Shown: one piece after another, positions 1-9,028 of the stretch
Numbering within the stretch: the first letter of the stretch is position 1
How the letters are laid out: each line of letters starts with the position of its first letter
Source of the DNA: Bariatricus massiliensis
Lineage (GTDB): Bacteria; Bacillota; Clostridia; Lachnospirales; Lachnospiraceae
Direction: 5' to 3'
DNA length: 64,000 nucleotides
Assembly: GCF_900086725.1 (NCBI RefSeq)
Contig: NZ_LT574835.1
Location: forward strand, 190,740-254,739
The notes under the pieces: generated by a model
The model's database searches: none
What the model was told of the DNA's origin: nothing
The model's input: only the letters and a program-made list of their open reading frames with translations
Program-made: the position numbers and the translations under genes

Positions 1-86
1 TTATAAATTCTCGGCAGGAAAGTCTTGTGTTTTTTGCTGAACATGATAGAATATATTCTATACGGGAGTCATACCGATTCCCGTGC

Positions 87-159
87 GGGGTATTGGCGCA
101 GTTGGGAGCGCGCTTGAATGGCATTCAAGAGGCCACGGGTTCAAGTCCCGTATACTCCA
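87..159 (+). tRNA. tRNA-Ala (anticodon GGC)
   Basis: The cloverleaf folds completely. The acceptor stem GGGGTAT pairs with ATACTCC, the D stem is GCGC/GCGC, the anticodon stem CTTGA/TCAAG carries loop ATGGCAT, and the T stem is ACGGG/CCCGT. The anticodon is GGC, which reads GCC alanine codons. The G3-U70 wobble pair, the classic alanine identity element, is present in the acceptor stem. The discriminator is A, and CCA is not encoded. A short inverted repeat (ACGGGA at 62-67, TCCCGT at 79-84) lies just upstream in the leader. Confidence 0.97.
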
Positions 160-183
160 TTTTATTATGGATTTAGAAATGGA

Positions 184-230
184 GATAAGCCCTCTATTCG
201 GTGTGAATAGGGGGCTTATCTTTATTTATC
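184..230. terminator. Bidirectional terminator between tRNA-Ala and the kinase-like gene
   Basis: A 16-bp stem pairs 184-199 with 205-220 around a 5-nt loop, with one G-T wobble. It is followed by TTTATTTATC. It sits between the plus-strand tRNA and the convergent minus-strand gene, so it can end both transcripts. Confidence 0.85.
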
Positions 231-821
231 TACCACAGCTTCTATCATATCCACTATATGCTCAATTGTCATTTTGCTGCTGTCCACGCACACATCATAC
301 TGTCCTATATCATCCCAGCGTTCATCTGTGTGGTAATTATAATAGTACCGGCGCTCTTTATCTATCTTCTTGACCAGCGCCTCCGCTTCTTTTTCTCCGA
401 TGTCCGAACGCTCCATCACTGTTTTCACACGCTCGCTATAGGGCGCATATATAAACACGCTGAGATGTTCTTTCATATCCCGCAGCAAATAGTTAGCGCA
501 TCTGCCAATAATAATGCACGGCTCTTTATCGGCCAAATTATAAATCAATTCAGATTCTGCCTGAAACAGAACATCATTCATCGGCTCATACCGATATTTG
601 CCCTGCATCTGATAAGCATCCTCCACAGGGTAACGCCATTTGCTCGCCGCTTTTTCATCCACTTTGATCAGCTCTTCATAAGGAATATCATAATTTTTTT
701 GTACTAGATGCAATAAATCTTTGTCGTAAAAATGAACTCCAAGCCGATCTGCAAGCACTCTCCCGATAATCCTGCCGTTGCTCCCATATTGTCTATTGAT
801 CGTGACTATCCTATGTTTCAT
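222..821 (-). CDS. Cytidylate kinase-like family protein
   Basis: A 199-residue nucleoside-monophosphate-kinase-like protein. The N-terminus has the glycine-rich stretch NRQYGSNGRIIG (about residues 9-20), then FYDKDLL, a buried strand IIIGRCANYLL near residue 100, and an Arg/Lys-rich lid-like segment near 135-165. This matches the cytidylate-kinase-like family (Cytidylate_kin2), which is distinct from the main Cmk; the substrate is not established. The start has AAAGGAGG at good spacing. The gene overlaps the end of the upstream hybrid kinase by 11 nt, so the two are probably translationally coupled. Whether it takes part in signalling with that kinase is only an inference from the overlap. 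Confidence 0.85.
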   Translation of the reverse strand: MKHRIVTINRQYGSNGRIIGRVLADRLGVHFYDKDLLHLVQKNYDIPYEELIKVDEKAASKWRYPVEDAYQMQGKYRYEPMNDVLFQAESELIYNLADKEPCIIIGRCANYLLRDMKEHLSVFIYAPYSERVKTVMERSDIGEKEAEALVKKIDKERRYYYNYHTDERWDDIGQYDVCVDSSKMTIEHIVDMIEAVVDK

Positions 822-3216
822 GTACCATACCTCCTTTTCCCCGTTTCTGCCTCCTCCATGAGCAACATTTGCGAAGTACGTTTTTTAACTTCTCCATATC
901 TACAGGTTTTGACATATGGGATGTCATCCCCGCCATTTTTGAGCGTTTAACATCATCTGCAAATGCATTTGCTGTCATAGCAATAATAGGTAATTCATCT
1001 ATACAAGGCTTACCGGAATTTCTGATTGCTTCTGTCGCCGCATAACCGTCCATAATAGGCATCTGAATATCCATAAAGATAATGTCATAATAATATTGCG
1101 GCTTTTCCATAACTGTCAAAACTGCCTCCCTGCCATTTTCTGCGATTTCCACATCGGCCCCCAAAAGAGTCAGCATCTCTTCTGCAATCTGTTGATTCAG
1201 CTTGTTATCTTCTACAAGTAGAACCCGGATACCCTCAAATTCCTCATCAGGCAATGAAGACTCATCCACTATGCTTTTGGACAATTCCTTCTTTTGTAAA
1301 CAAAGGGTGATGGTAAAACACGAGCCTTTTCCGTACTCACTTTCTATCTGTATATCTCCGTCCATCATGCTAATGATATTGTGTACGATCGTCATTCCTA
1401 GCCCCGTACCTGATATTTGGCTGTCTCTATAATCCTCCGCACGGCTGAACGGCTCAAAAATGTGCTCCAGATAGTCTTTGCTCATGCCAATTCCGTTATC
1501 TGCAATGACAAACTGATACGTGCCAAACTTCTTTTCTTCTTTCTTCAACTCGTTTAAAGAAAAATGGATTTCTCCGCCTGCCCCGGTATATTTGGACGCA
1601 TTTTCCAGAATATTGACCAAGACCTGTTTAAGCCGTGCTTCATCCGCCAAAACAATCCGATACATTTCCTCATCAATATCTATAGAAATATTCTGCTGCT
1701 TTTTCTCGGCAACAGGCATCACTATAAGTACTACTTCCCGTGCAAGGCGCTCCAAATCCACCTCCTGTTCATACAGTTCTAATTTCCCACTCTCTATTTT
1801 ACTGACGTCCAACACCTCATTAATTAAATTTAAAAGATGTCTGCTAGAAACTTCTATATTTTCCAGATAATCATTCAGTTTCTCTTCGTCATTCGAATGA
1901 AGCTTTGCAAGGGTAGTCATTCCCATGATAGCATTCATAGGAGTTCGTATATCATGGCTCATTCTGGATAAAAATTCGCTTTTTGCAATATTAGCTGACT
2001 CTGCCTTGCGCAGTGCCTCTTCTAAAAGCTCTTTCGCCTTCCGTTCCTTTTCAAGCTCTATTTCCTGTTGACGGCGCTGTTCATCTATATTTTTTGATAA
2101 AGTAATCTCCAGCACATCCTCATTGTAAGGATTATGTACCTTCACCACCTGCGTAGAATTCCAGTGGTAAATGCCGTCATCTCCCAGCTGCCGGTGTTCA
2201 AGGCTTACCTGTCTCTCACCTGCTTCAAACGCTGTCAAAAGTGCTTCTCTTGAAAACTTTCTTACGAAGTCGCTCCTTTGTTCCGGGTGAATGGTGGACG
2301 CCCCTATCTTGATCAGCTCATCAAAGCATCCTTCCACGGGAGCTTTTTTTGTGTCAAAACGGTCATACTCCAACATATAGTAAGTATTCTGTGTGAGATT
2401 TGCAGAAATCAGCATCTCATATGCCCCTCTGGCCGCTGTCGCCAGCTGTTCTATCTCCATACTGCGTTTCTGTTCCTGAAGGAATTCTTCATTCACATCA
2501 CGATAGACGAGAACACCCCAATATTCCTCCTCATCGTAGCTCTTGATTCTGGCCGCCGTAAATTCCACCATGTGATAGGTGCCGTCGCCCATCAGCCTTC
2601 TCATCTTTTTAATAATATGCTGCCTGCCCATCTTAAAATTGGCCAGCATAGCTTCCCTTGTAAAATATTTATTGAAAATATGTAAATCCTCAGGGTGTAC
2701 CGCAGCAGCCGCATACCTTTGATTCATACGGGCAAAATCCCCCCGCTCGGGAATCGCCTCCCACACCTCATCCTTCTGACAGTTTACATAAAAGTCTTCA
2801 CTAAGATTTACAATGATGCACTCACCAAATACCGTCACCAAGCTTCGTAAATACATTTTTTCGATTCGTCTTGGCTCCCGCTGTTCCTCATGGTTCATCT
2901 TATGGGGCATGACGATAATCGCATACGCCGGTATTCCATCCCATATCATTTTATTTGCCACAATATCCACGACCTCACCGAACGGATCGTTATAATGAAT
3001 CCTGTGATTTGATTCTTTTTCACCGATGGCCAGTAACGGACAGTCTTCACAGGTCCCTGCCCAGACATCATCGCACCGCCTGCCGATTTCAACATCCGGC
3101 GACACCTCTTTTACCCGCTTATTGTAATAAAGGAGCCGGTGTGAATCTCTCTCTATAACATAGATACCAGCTTCTGCCAATGAATCCAGCATGACAGCCA
3201 AATTATTGTTCTCCAT
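811..3216 (-). CDS. Hybrid sensor histidine kinase / response regulator with PAS domains
   Basis: An 801-residue cytoplasmic hybrid kinase without clear membrane segments. Two to three PAS-like domains fill about residues 1-400. The first carries a cysteine cluster (RRC-x7-C-x2-C) near residue 60. The HisKA H-box SHDIRTPMN has its phospho-histidine at about H421. The HATPase domain follows, with NILENASKYTG. A C-terminal receiver contains FMDIQMP with the acceptor at about D716, and a conserved Lys near the end (SKPVD). I chose the start MENNN at 3216 because GAGGAGTGAGGAGA precedes it; an earlier in-frame ATG at 3255 has no ribosome site. A TATAAT lies at 3275-3280 upstream. No separate output regulator or HPt protein is adjacent, so its target is unknown. 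Confidence 0.9.
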   Translation of the reverse strand: MENNNLAVMLDSLAEAGIYVIERDSHRLLYYNKRVKEVSPDVEIGRRCDDVWAGTCEDCPLLAIGEKESNHRIHYNDPFGEVVDIVANKMIWDGIPAYAIIVMPHKMNHEEQREPRRIEKMYLRSLVTVFGECIIVNLSEDFYVNCQKDEVWEAIPERGDFARMNQRYAAAAVHPEDLHIFNKYFTREAMLANFKMGRQHIIKKMRRLMGDGTYHMVEFTAARIKSYDEEEYWGVLVYRDVNEEFLQEQKRSMEIEQLATAARGAYEMLISANLTQNTYYMLEYDRFDTKKAPVEGCFDELIKIGASTIHPEQRSDFVRKFSREALLTAFEAGERQVSLEHRQLGDDGIYHWNSTQVVKVHNPYNEDVLEITLSKNIDEQRRQQEIELEKERKAKELLEEALRKAESANIAKSEFLSRMSHDIRTPMNAIMGMTTLAKLHSNDEEKLNDYLENIEVSSRHLLNLINEVLDVSKIESGKLELYEQEVDLERLAREVVLIVMPVAEKKQQNISIDIDEEMYRIVLADEARLKQVLVNILENASKYTGAGGEIHFSLNELKKEEKKFGTYQFVIADNGIGMSKDYLEHIFEPFSRAEDYRDSQISGTGLGMTIVHNIISMMDGDIQIESEYGKGSCFTITLCLQKKELSKSIVDESSLPDEEFEGIRVLLVEDNKLNQQIAEEMLTLLGADVEIAENGREAVLTVMEKPQYYYDIIFMDIQMPIMDGYAATEAIRNSGKPCIDELPIIAMTANAFADDVKRSKMAGMTSHMSKPVDMEKLKNVLRKCCSWRRQKRGKGGMVHET

Positions 3217-3322
3217 TCTCCTCACTCCTCTTTCAGAACTTATTTTGTGTGTCAATTATGCTATTTATTCTTTTATTATAACTAATATTGTCTGATATTT
3301 CCACAATATAATCTTAATATCC

Positions 3323-3351
3323 AAAACAGGAGCGGCCTTAAAAGCCGCTCC
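3323..3351 (-). terminator. Terminator after coaX
   Basis: Read on the minus strand, GGAGCGGC pairs with GCCGCTCC around a short loop and is followed by TGTTTTGG. It lies directly after the coaX stop and before the hybrid kinase promoter region. Confidence 0.8.
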
Positions 3352-3359
3352 CGTCTACT

Positions 3360-4124
3360 TTATCTATTTTTATTATAAATTACCCTTAATCCCTTCAGCA
3401 TTAAGTCGTCATCCAGAATAATCGGCATCTTACAATATGGTATTATCTTTTTAGCCAGTCCTCCCGTTGCTATGGACGTAGCCTTCTGTCCCAGTTCCTC
3501 TTCTATTCTCTGAATCAGCCCGTCCACACAGGCAGCGTTGCCATGGATCATACCACTCTTCATACATTCAATCGTATTCTTCCCGATGAGCCGTTTAGGG
3601 GCTTCCAGACTGATACCCTGAAGCTGGGATGTATTGGCCGTCAGTGCGTTCAAGGAGACTTGCATCCCCGGGAAAATCATACCGCCAATATAGTTCTTCT
3701 TTTCATCCACTACGCAGACTGTAGTTGCGGTTCCCAGATCAAAAATAATCAGCGGCGCTTGATATTCGGATATCCCAGCGACTGCGTCCGCGACCAGATC
3801 GCTCCCCAGCTGGGCCGGATTGTCCATCAGAATATTCAGGCCTGTCTTCACTCCGGGCCCTACTACAAGGGCTTCTTTCTTGATAATCTTCTCGGCCGCT
3901 TCTTTTACTACATCTGTAATCTGAGGAACTACAGAGCTTATGATAGCGCCTTCAATATCCTCCATGCAAATTCCGTGGATTTCCAAGACCATCTTGATGT
4001 CTATCGCATACTCCAGCTCCATCTTCGTGCGGACTGTGGAGAGGCGCTCAATAAAATAAGTCTTTTCATCGTCTATGCATCCGATAACAATATTGGTATT
4101 GCCTATATCAATCGCTAAAATCAT
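3360..4124 (-). CDS. coaX: Type III pantothenate kinase
   Basis: A 254-residue ASKHA-fold kinase that phosphorylates pantothenate in the first step of coenzyme A synthesis. The N-terminal phosphate loop is DIGNTN (residues 5-10). GVKTGL appears near residue 91, DLGTATTV with the catalytic-type Asp near 130, and GGMIFPG near 147. Length and motifs fit the CoaX family, which differs from CoaA in being insensitive to CoA feedback (family knowledge). The start has AGGAGTGTAGAAT in front and lies 3 nt after the stop of the ECF S-component gene, so the two are co-translated. coaBC lies just upstream, making this a compact CoA operon. Confidence 0.96.
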   Translation of the reverse strand: MILAIDIGNTNIVIGCIDDEKTYFIERLSTVRTKMELEYAIDIKMVLEIHGICMEDIEGAIISSVVPQITDVVKEAAEKIIKKEALVVGPGVKTGLNILMDNPAQLGSDLVADAVAGISEYQAPLIIFDLGTATTVCVVDEKKNYIGGMIFPGMQVSLNALTANTSQLQGISLEAPKRLIGKNTIECMKSGMIHGNAACVDGLIQRIEEELGQKATSIATGGLAKKIIPYCKMPIILDDDLMLKGLRVIYNKNR

Positions 4125-4127
4125 ATT

Positions 4128-4799
4128 CTACACTCCTAATCTTTCCTGTACTCCCTTTCTCATCAGTGTCTTTCCAAGAATGAGGGTGATAACTGCGGCC
4201 ACTATAGCCTCGGGCACTCCGTTGATTCCGATAATGCCAAGTATAAATTTGTAAACGGCACTTGCCGCCACACCATTGGCAGACGCGTAGGCATCTCTGA
4301 AGAAGAAGAAAATCAGGTTCATGACAAGCAGCGTGTTGGTAAGTGCGCCGGCAAGTCCTGCCGCCACAAGCCCTGCGGATGATACGCCATCCTTTTTAGA
4401 CATTTTTCTAATCAAGTGATATACATAGAATGGTACGACACCGATTAAGATTCTTGGCAGGAAACAGATGATAACACTCCCGATTCCTCCGCTGTACTCT
4501 CCTAAATTGTAAAATGGTGTAAATACAAATGACGTGACGGTGGGGTTAATCGTATTATTGATAAAACTGGTGAGTCCGAAAACGCCTCCCAGTACCGCCC
4601 CCTTCTTTGGCCCCAGCATCAGTGAGCCAATGATGACCGGAATATGAATGATGGTAGCCCTCGTGAATCCAAGCGGAATATACCCGATAAACGGTGTATA
4701 CGCAAGTACTACAATGATGGCTGAAAAGATTGCCAGCTGAACCAGTCCTCTGGTCTTTGCCATAGATGTGCCTCTGTTAACTGTTGTTGTTTTGTTCAT
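4128..4799 (-). CDS. ECF transporter S component, probably pantothenate-specific (PanT-like)
   Basis: A 223-residue integral membrane protein with about six hydrophobic segments, typical of an energy-coupling-factor substrate-binding subunit. Recognisable features are IPLGFTRATIIHIPVIIGS after the first helix and the GPKKGAVLGGVFGL loop. It would work with shared EcfA/EcfT modules, which are not in this window. Pantothenate as substrate is inferred from its position between coaBC and coaX, only 3 nt from the latter. The start has CAGGAGG at good spacing. Other vitamins cannot be excluded from sequence alone. Confidence 0.85.
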   Translation of the reverse strand: MNKTTTVNRGTSMAKTRGLVQLAIFSAIIVVLAYTPFIGYIPLGFTRATIIHIPVIIGSLMLGPKKGAVLGGVFGLTSFINNTINPTVTSFVFTPFYNLGEYSGGIGSVIICFLPRILIGVVPFYVYHLIRKMSKKDGVSSAGLVAAGLAGALTNTLLVMNLIFFFFRDAYASANGVAASAVYKFILGIIGINGVPEAIVAAVITLILGKTLMRKGVQERLGV

Positions 4800-4857
4800 G
4801 TTGTTTTCCTCCTGTTACTATTCTCTTTCTCGAGATACAATACATTTGGTTGACGGG

Positions 4858-6057
4858 TTACTTATTCAGTTGTTGTAAAACTTTATCCAGAATGCGGTTT
4901 GCAGTCTCCTCTTTGCTTAACAGTGGGAGCTGAATCTCCTCATCCCTCGTAATCAAGGTTACCAGATTGGTGTCCCCCTTGAATCCGGCGCCAGCATCTT
5001 TCAAATTATTTGCCGCCACCATATCTAGGTTCTTTTTCTCCAGTTTTTTCCTTGAATTACTGACCATATTTTCTGTCTCCATGGAAAAACCACACAGAAA
5101 CTGTCCCGGACGTTTGTGTTCCCCTAAATATTTTAGGATATCGTCCGTCTTTTCCATCTGAAGAGTCATCTCTTCTCCGGATTTCTTCACCTTTTCTTCT
5201 GCCACATGTGCGGGTCTGTAATCTGCGACCGCCGCCGCCTTACACACAATATCTGCCTGCACTGCCTCTTCTTTGACCACGTCGAACATCTCTTTAGCCG
5301 TTGTCACCGGAATTACCTTCGCAAACAGAGGCTTGGCAATCTCCGTAGGCCCGGTCACGAGAGTGACCTCGGCCCCCCTCGCCGCGCACACTTTGGCGAT
5401 GGCGTATCCCATCTTCCCCGAGGAGTGGTTACTAATGAACCGCACCGGATCGATGGATTCCCTTGTGGGCCCAGCTGTCACCAGCACTTTCTTCCCCGCC
5501 ATGTCCTTCTCAAAAGCAATCGCATGGTATATATATTCAAATAAAACATCCGGCTCCGGCATCTTACCCGCCCCGGTGTCCCCGCAGGCAAGATATCCTT
5601 CGGCAGGCTTGATAATCTGGTATCCGTATCCTTCCAAAATCCTCAGGTTATCCTGTACTACTGGATTCAGATACATCTCCGTATTCATCGCCGGCGCTAT
5701 AATCTTTTTCGTCTCTCTGCAGGCCATCACCGTAGTTGTCAGCATATCGTCCGCAATCCCGTGGGCCAGTTTCCCTATGACATTGGCAGTAGCAGGCGCA
5801 ATCATCACAACGTCCGCCAGCTTGGCAAGCGCTACGTGTTCCACACTGAACTCAAAATTCCTGTCAAAGGTATCTATCAGGCATTTATGCCCTGTCAGCG
5901 TCTCAAATACAATCGGATTGATAAAATTGGTCGCATTCTGTGTCATAATGACCTGTACATCATACCCGTTCTTTACAAGCATGCTGGCAAGACTCGCCGT
6001 CTTATATGCCGCAATCCCGCCGGTGACTCCCAGCACTACGGTTTTTGCATCTTTCAT
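4858..6057 (-). CDS. coaBC: Bifunctional phosphopantothenoylcysteine decarboxylase / phosphopantothenate-cysteine ligase
   Basis: A 399-residue fusion. The N-terminal flavin-dependent CoaC half has GVTGGIAAYK, the catalytic-His context VEHVALAK, the PAMNTEMYLNP substrate-recognition motif and LACGDTGAGK with its conserved Cys. The C-terminal CoaB half begins near residue 185 with KKVLVTAGPTRE and contains SSGKMGYAIA. It makes 4'-phosphopantetheine from phosphopantothenate, cysteine, a nucleotide triphosphate and decarboxylation. It lies 54 nt after nrdR and 58 nt before the ECF S component, consistent with one transcript for CoA supply. Confidence 0.97.
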   Translation of the reverse strand: MKDAKTVVLGVTGGIAAYKTASLASMLVKNGYDVQVIMTQNATNFINPIVFETLTGHKCLIDTFDRNFEFSVEHVALAKLADVVMIAPATANVIGKLAHGIADDMLTTTVMACRETKKIIAPAMNTEMYLNPVVQDNLRILEGYGYQIIKPAEGYLACGDTGAGKMPEPDVLFEYIYHAIAFEKDMAGKKVLVTAGPTRESIDPVRFISNHSSGKMGYAIAKVCAARGAEVTLVTGPTEIAKPLFAKVIPVTTAKEMFDVVKEEAVQADIVCKAAAVADYRPAHVAEEKVKKSGEEMTLQMEKTDDILKYLGEHKRPGQFLCGFSMETENMVSNSRKKLEKKNLDMVAANNLKDAGAGFKGDTNLVTLITRDEEIQLPLLSKEETANRILDKVLQQLNK

Positions 6058-6111
6058 AAAGCTGCTTCCTTTCCTGCCTTGTTTCCCCTGCTTCCATTTG
6101 GGAAATCAAGT

Positions 6112-6561
6112 CTAACCTAGTATTTTCTTTAGTTCTGCCATAAAAGTATCTACGTCTTTGAACTCCCGGTACACCGACGCAAATCTGACATAAGCCACCG
6201 CATCCAGTTCTTTCAGCCGTTCCATAACAATCTCCCCGATGATACTGCTTGGAATCTCCTTTTCCTCTCTGCTGAAAATGTCTGTTTCGATAGAATCGAT
6301 AGTTCTCTGGATATCCGCTGCCGAAACCTGACGTTTATAGCACGCGCGCAGAACTCCGCCTTCAATCTTAGCCCTGTCATACTGTTCCCGGCTGTTATCT
6401 TTTTTGATAATAATCAGCGGAATGGTCTCTACTTTTTCATAAGTTGTAAAACGCTTTCCACAAGTGTCACAGGAACGTCTCCTCCTGATTGAATTACCGT
6501 CTTCCGCAGGTCTGGAATCGATTACCCGTGTGTCGTCATTTCCGCAATATGGACACTTCAT
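6112..6561 (-). CDS. nrdR: Transcriptional repressor NrdR
   Basis: A 149-residue repressor of ribonucleotide reductase genes. An N-terminal zinc ribbon (CPYC at residues 3-6 and CDTC near 31-34) is followed by RRRRSCDTCGKRFTTYE. An ATP-cone then begins near residue 46 with the VIKKDNSREQYDRAKIEGG-type signature. Length is normal for the family. A strong AAGGAGG precedes the ATG. No nrd genes are in the window; the gene heads the CoA operon, a position I cannot link mechanistically to its role. Confidence 0.97.
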   Translation of the reverse strand: MKCPYCGNDDTRVIDSRPAEDGNSIRRRRSCDTCGKRFTTYEKVETIPLIIIKKDNSREQYDRAKIEGGVLRACYKRQVSAADIQRTIDSIETDIFSREEKEIPSSIIGEIVMERLKELDAVAYVRFASVYREFKDVDTFMAELKKILG

Positions 6562-6612
6562 CTCATATCCTCCTTCAACACCAGCTTTTCACACAGCTGT
6601 GATATCAGTTAT

Positions 6613-6641
6613 AGTATAAATGCTCGACATTTACTTGTCAA
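6613..6641 (-). promoter_or_regulatory. Sigma-A promoter of the nrdR-coaBC-S component-coaX operon
   Basis: On the minus strand a perfect TTGACA (6636-6641) is separated by 17 bp from TATACT (6613-6618). It lies about 50 nt ahead of nrdR. Confidence 0.8.
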
Positions 6642-6677
6642 ACGAAAAACAGTCTTGTCTACAACTCTATTGTTCTA

Positions 6678-6950
6678 TTATTTACACTTCTTCAAGCATT
6701 TTTCCTCACAGATTTCTACCAGTATAATATCCGGCCCAAATTTGCGAATACATTCGAAGGGAATAATGTACTCTGCGTCATAACCTAAAAACCCGCATAT
6801 TCTCCCCGGACCGGGCAGAATAATCGCCTCCACACGGCCGTCGCACATATTTAAAATCACATCGGTCACACAGCCAAGCCGTTTGCAGTCGCAGGCATTG
6901 ATGACTTCCCTTTCTCTTAAGTCACAGAACCGGACAATCCCTTTTTCCAT
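6678..6950 (-). CDS. YlmC/YmxH family sporulation protein (PRC-barrel)
   Basis: A 90-residue small protein with one PRC-barrel-like domain: FCDLREREVINACD followed by RLGCVTDVIL, then VEAIILPGPG and IPFECIRKFGPDIILV. This is the YlmC/YmxH family, widespread in spore-forming Firmicutes and of uncertain biochemical role. The C-terminus is Cys/Lys-rich (CEEKCLKKCK), which is slightly unusual. I chose the ATG at 6950 because GAAAGG lies 9 nt upstream; a TTG 18 nt earlier is possible. Its presence supports a sporulating lineage. Confidence 0.85.
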   Translation of the reverse strand: MEKGIVRFCDLREREVINACDCKRLGCVTDVILNMCDGRVEAIILPGPGRICGFLGYDAEYIIPFECIRKFGPDIILVEICEEKCLKKCK

Positions 6951-7072
6951 CTCTGTCACGCCTTTCAAAACCTTCTTATTCTCTATTATATGGTTCTTAA
7001 CGCCAGAAAGAAAGTTGTCTTTTTCTTAAGAAGTGTTTCGGGATTCTTTCATATTTTTTAAAACAAATTCTC

Positions 7073-7100
7073 TTGAAAAGCTAAACAGTCATGTTATGAT
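7073..7100 (+). promoter_or_regulatory. Promoter of the ProX/phosphoesterase genes
   Basis: TTGAAA (7073-7078) and TATGAT (7095-7100) are separated by 16 bp, 42 nt ahead of the ProX start. Confidence 0.6.
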
Positions 7101-7141
7101 ATATTCATATATTTTATGATAACTAACCGGAGGACTATATT

Positions 7142-7693
7142 ATGGGAAAGATTTTTATCAATGATACACATTTTACGAGCAGGCCAGACTGCACCGGCCG
7201 CCTTGCAAAAGAAATCCGCGTCTACGATATGTTGGACAAGCTTAATATTTCATATGAAGGGGTCGACCATGATTTCGCGGATACCATCGAGGACTGCGAG
7301 GATATAGACAAAGCTCTTGACACGAAGATCTGCAAGAATCTGTTTTTGCGCAACCGGCAGAAGACCACGTTCTTCCTTCTGATGATGCCGGGGGACAAAC
7401 AGTTTGTCACTAAAGATTTATCTCATCAACTCGGTATCTCCCGTCTTTCTTTTGCTGAGCCGGAATATATGGAAGAATTTCTTGATATCACACCGGGTTC
7501 TGTCAGTGTCCTTGGCCTGATGAATGACACCGATGAGGCTGTAGACCTTCTAATCGATGAGGACCTGCTTCAGAATGAATACATTGGCTGTCATCCCTGT
7601 ATCAACTCGACCAGCCTTAAGATTAAAACAGAGGACATTCTGAAAAAGTTTTTAAAAGCAACCGGACATTCCTACCACGTAGTGCGGCTGTAG
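7142..7693 (+). CDS. ProX/YbaK-family aminoacyl-tRNA deacylase
   Basis: A 183-residue stand-alone editing protein of the YbaK/ProRS-associated family. Features are HDFADTIEDC near residue 43, the conserved lysine region TKICKNLFLRNR near 62-72, FFLLMMPGDKQF near 78, and GSVSVLGLMND near 120, which is a typical GxxxP-like specificity loop position. HPCINSTSLKI appears near 158. Proteins of this ProXp-ala/PrdX type hydrolyse mischarged Ala-tRNA(Pro) (family knowledge). The start has CGGAGGA 8 nt upstream. A membrane phosphoesterase follows 16 nt downstream on the same transcript. Confidence 0.9.
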   Translation: MGKIFINDTHFTSRPDCTGRLAKEIRVYDMLDKLNISYEGVDHDFADTIEDCEDIDKALDTKICKNLFLRNRQKTTFFLLMMPGDKQFVTKDLSHQLGISRLSFAEPEYMEEFLDITPGSVSVLGLMNDTDEAVDLLIDEDLLQNEYIGCHPCINSTSLKIKTEDILKKFLKATGHSYHVVRL

Positions 7694-7709
7694 AAAGGGA
7701 TTCTTACAA

Positions 7710-8918
7710 ATGATTGCCATTTTATTATCTCCACTTTACCTTCTTTTAAATTTTTACATTCTGCGTTGGCTTATTCGCTGGATGGGCGCCTGCCACCATC
7801 ATTTTAAGAAAAAATGGCCCCGTATAACCGTCATTGCCCTATATATATTTGTGTCTACGTCGCTCCTTACCGCATTTTTTCTGCCGGCCGGCAATCTCCG
7901 CCGTTTTATGAAACTGCTGAGCAACTACTGGCTCGGAACTCTGCTGTATATTATTCTCACGGTAATCATCGCGGATGTCATCCGTATGATTCTGCGGCGT
8001 TCTAAAAAGATAAATCAGGAAAAGTTACGTTCCCGCCGGACATTTGTGGCCTCCGGCACCGCCTGCATTATCATAATTGCCGCCCTTAGTATCTGGGGCG
8101 CCGTCAACGCCGGGGTCATACGGACAACCGGCTATGAGGTTACGGTCAACAAAAAAGCCGCCGGTATGGATTCTCTGAATGTCGTACTAATCGCGGACCT
8201 TCACCTTGGTTATAATATCGGAACTCCTCAAATGAAGCAGATGGTGAAAAAAATCAACCGCCAGAACCCGGATTTGGTGGTGATTGCCGGAGACATTTTC
8301 GACAACGAATATGACGCTCTGGACAATCCCGAAAAATTGATTTCTACTTTGAAGGGTATTAAAAGCAAGTACGGTGTCTATGCCTGCTACGGAAACCATG
8401 ACATCGACGAAAAGATTCTGGCGGGTTTTACTTTCAGTCAGAAGGGCAAAAAGAAAATGAGCGACCTGAGAATGGATGAATTCTTGGAAAAAGCCGGAAT
8501 CAGGCTGCTCTCGGACGAGTATGTACTGATTGACAATTCTTTTTACCTCTACGGACGTCCCGACTATGAGCGTCCCGGACGTGGAATCACTGCCCGGAAA
8601 ACACCGAAAGAGCTGACTGCAGGCCTTGACCAGTCAAAACCAATCCTTGTCATAGACCATGAGCCCAAGGAGCTGCAGGAATTAGCCGACGCGGGCGTGG
8701 ACGTTGACTTGTGCGGCCATACCCATGACGGCCAAATGTTTCCCGGCAATCTGACTATCAAACTACTCTGGGAAAATGCGTGTGGATATCTAAAGAAAGA
8801 TGATATGCATAATATCGTCACATCCGGCGTCGGACTCTTCGGTCCCAATATGCGCGTCGGAACGAAAAGCGAAATTTGTCCAATCAAAATAAATTTTGCA
8901 GGCTCAAGCACCCCATAG
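7710..8918 (+). CDS. Membrane-anchored metallophosphoesterase
   Basis: A 402-residue protein with about four N-terminal membrane segments (residues 1-145), followed by a calcineurin-like phosphoesterase domain. Metal-binding motifs are in order: ADLHLG near 172, AGDIFDN near 194, YGNHDID near 228, DHEP near 315 and CGHTHDGQ near 334. This is the YkuE/YaeI-like layout. The substrate is unknown; the family includes lipid and nucleotide phosphoesterases. The last codons run into the downstream terminator, so its stop lies in the hairpin loop. Confidence 0.9.
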   Translation: MIAILLSPLYLLLNFYILRWLIRWMGACHHHFKKKWPRITVIALYIFVSTSLLTAFFLPAGNLRRFMKLLSNYWLGTLLYIILTVIIADVIRMILRRSKKINQEKLRSRRTFVASGTACIIIIAALSIWGAVNAGVIRTTGYEVTVNKKAAGMDSLNVVLIADLHLGYNIGTPQMKQMVKKINRQNPDLVVIAGDIFDNEYDALDNPEKLISTLKGIKSKYGVYACYGNHDIDEKILAGFTFSQKGKKKMSDLRMDEFLEKAGIRLLSDEYVLIDNSFYLYGRPDYERPGRGITARKTPKELTAGLDQSKPILVIDHEPKELQELADAGVDVDLCGHTHDGQMFPGNLTIKLLWENACGYLKKDDMHNIVTSGVGLFGPNMRVGTKSEICPIKINFAGSSTP

Positions 8919-8940
8919 TATACTGTGGGGTGTTTTGATT
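8909..8940 (+). terminator. Terminator after the metallophosphoesterase
   Basis: CACCCCA (8909-8915) pairs with TGGGGTG (8926-8932), followed by TTTTGATT. The stop codon of the gene lies within it. Confidence 0.85.
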
Positions 8941-8954
8941 CCTTCATGAATCTA

Positions 8955-8983
8955 TTGCATTTTCCTCTGAAAGATAATATAAT
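8955..8983 (+). promoter_or_regulatory. Promoter of the carbamate kinase-like gene
   Basis: TTGCAT (8955-8960), a 17-bp spacer, and a perfect TATAAT (8978-8983), 45 nt ahead of the start codon. Confidence 0.75.
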
Positions 8984-9028
8984 TTTTCTATAAATGTAAG
9001 AAAAATCTGAGAAATAGAGGTAAATCAT

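Noticed and set aside
5273..6115. A 280-codon plus-strand frame opposite coaBC
   Set aside because: It is fully covered by coaBC, which has all its active-site motifs. No independent start signal.
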